From positions 1-7,040 of the forward strand of contig CALICC010000171.1 in assembly GCA_938049325.1 (NCBI GenBank): a stretch of DNA of 7,040 bases, in the 5' to 3' direction. This document shows, piece after piece, positions 6,558 through 7,040 of the stretch (the stretch's first letter is position 1; each line of letters opens with the position of its first letter). The translations under genes and the position numbers were made by a program. Source of the stretch: an uncultured Ilumatobacter sp. (lineage in GTDB: Bacteria > Actinomycetota > Acidimicrobiia > Acidimicrobiales > Ilumatobacteraceae). Under the pieces are notes generated by a model. That model was given only the letters and a program-made list of their open reading frames with translations, was not told the origin of the DNA and did no database searches.

Positions 6558-6570
6558 CGAACGCGTCAGG
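6553..6570. terminator. Shared bidirectional hairpin at the convergent gene ends
   Basis: CCTGACG (6553-6559) and CGTCAGG (6564-6570) are perfect 7-base inverted repeats around an AACG loop. With one bulged G the stem can be extended by further C-G pairs. The left arm contains the TGA (6555-6557) that ends the plus-strand operon; the right arm contains TCA (6566-6568), the minus-strand TGA of the transporter gene. No T tract follows on either strand, so it would be a tail-less terminator or an mRNA 3' end stabiliser. The structure is certain; the terminator role is inferred. Confidence 0.55.
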
Positions 6571-7040
6571 GCGTTCCGTCGAGCACGTCGGAGATCGACA
6601 CCAATCCGCCACCTTCGCCCTCGGCGGCGTCGAAGCGAGTCAACTGGAACGAGTCACCGGCATCGGGCTTGTCGGGTCCGAGCGATGCGAACGGGATGCC
6701 GGGGAGCGAGAAGTCGCCCGCTCCGTCCATCGCAGCCTGCCAGGACTCTTGCGTCGGATTGCGGCCGGCCGCCGTTGCCAGCAACTCGAACAGCGCGATG
6801 TTTCGGCAGTAGGGGTGGATCGACTTGAACCACTGCTCGTCGCCATCGACGTGTTGATCGGGATCTTTGAGTTCGACGTCGGGCTGCGCCGCCCTGAACA
6901 GCTCGATACATCCCGCCATCGAGTCGTCTTCCCATTGCTGCTGGTCGGTTAACGCCGTGATCGTGATCGCACCGTCAGCGTCTTCGGGGAACGTCTCCGC
7001 ACCGAGATTCTCGAGGCCGCTCGCTTCGAGCGCCCAGACC
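6566..7040 (-). CDS. Periplasmic substrate-binding protein, C-terminal part (runs off right edge)
   Basis: The last 157 codons of a protein that continues beyond the window. The segment resembles the C-terminal lobe of type I substrate-binding proteins (Peripla_BP_6, branched-chain amino-acid-like ABC importers), which would sit outside the membrane and deliver a solute to a permease. Visible features are the ITITALTDQQQW strand-turn (25-36 of the visible part), HPYCRNIALFELLATAAGRNPTQESWQAAMDG (75-106), the typical late helix followed by the family's 'age/ask' region, and a cysteine pair at 44 and 78 that could form a disulfide, common in secreted actinobacterial members. The signal peptide and ligand site are not in view, so the ligand cannot be inferred. 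It is convergent with the operon, with only 8 bases between stops. The family call is moderately secure. Confidence 0.7.
   Translation of the reverse strand, partial: VWALEASGLENLGAETFPEDADGAITITALTDQQQWEDDSMAGCIELFRAAQPDVELKDPDQHVDGDEQWFKSIHPYCRNIALFELLATAAGRNPTQESWQAAMDGAGDFSLPGIPFASLGPDKPDAGDSFQLTRFDAAEGEGGGLVSISDVLDGTP

Noticed and set aside
6251..6952. 233-codon plus-strand frame running through the convergent stops
   Set aside because: It overlaps the end of the propeller-like gene and is antisense to the substrate-binding protein gene. Composition is shadow-like.
1..7040. CRISPR arrays, tRNA or rRNA genes, insertion sequences, attachment sites
   Set aside because: I looked for regularly spaced repeats, clover-leaf-type sequences, transposase motifs and terminal inverted repeats, and saw none.

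Overview
The window is high-GC bacterial chromosome with strong third-position G/C bias, dense coding, 4-base gene overlaps and one likely leaderless transcript. Together with the protein types (two-subunit MaoC dehydratase, a Sulfotransfer_3-type sulfotransferase, actinobacterial-looking GltB and YqeY), this points to an actinobacterium. A marine or soil Acidimicrobiia (Ilumatobacter-like) member is my best guess, but that is an inference from protein style and not a proven placement.

Layout. (1) Positions 1-1204, minus strand: the N-terminal 401 codons of the large subunit of glutamate synthase (gltB), running off the left edge. (2) 1205-1453: an intergenic region with a likely gltB promoter and a structured leader carrying a 7-bp hairpin and a perfect 14-bp palindrome. 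(3) 1454-1912, minus strand: a complete GatB/YqeY-family protein. (4) 1913-2013: a divergent intergenic region with a plausible leaderless promoter for the plus-strand genes. (5) 2014-6557, plus strand: five genes. They are a zinc-less medium-chain dehydrogenase/quinone reductase, a MaoC N-terminal-type hot-dog subunit, a MaoC catalytic hot-dog subunit, a PAPS-type sulfotransferase and a 519-residue unrecognised protein that looks like a cytoplasmic beta-propeller. All four gene-gene junctions are 4-base ATGA or GTGA overlaps, so this is a tightly coupled single operon. (6) 6566-7040, minus strand: the C-terminal 157 codons of a periplasmic substrate-binding protein, probably of a branched-chain amino-acid-type ABC transporter. 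It converges on the operon. The two opposing stop codons sit in the two arms of one perfect hairpin.

How the genes may work together. gltB is core nitrogen assimilation and yqeY is a housekeeping gene. The five-gene operon is the accessory part. The paired hot-dog subunits would hydrate or dehydrate an acyl-thioester, the MDR enzyme would reduce an enone/enoyl group or a quinone, and the sulfotransferase would act on a hydroxylated lipid-like or small-molecule substrate. The propeller protein has no assigned role. A lipid, steroid or other hydrophobic-substrate pathway is the simplest reading, but the substrate cannot be read from the sequence. This operon is the best candidate in the window for something undescribed.
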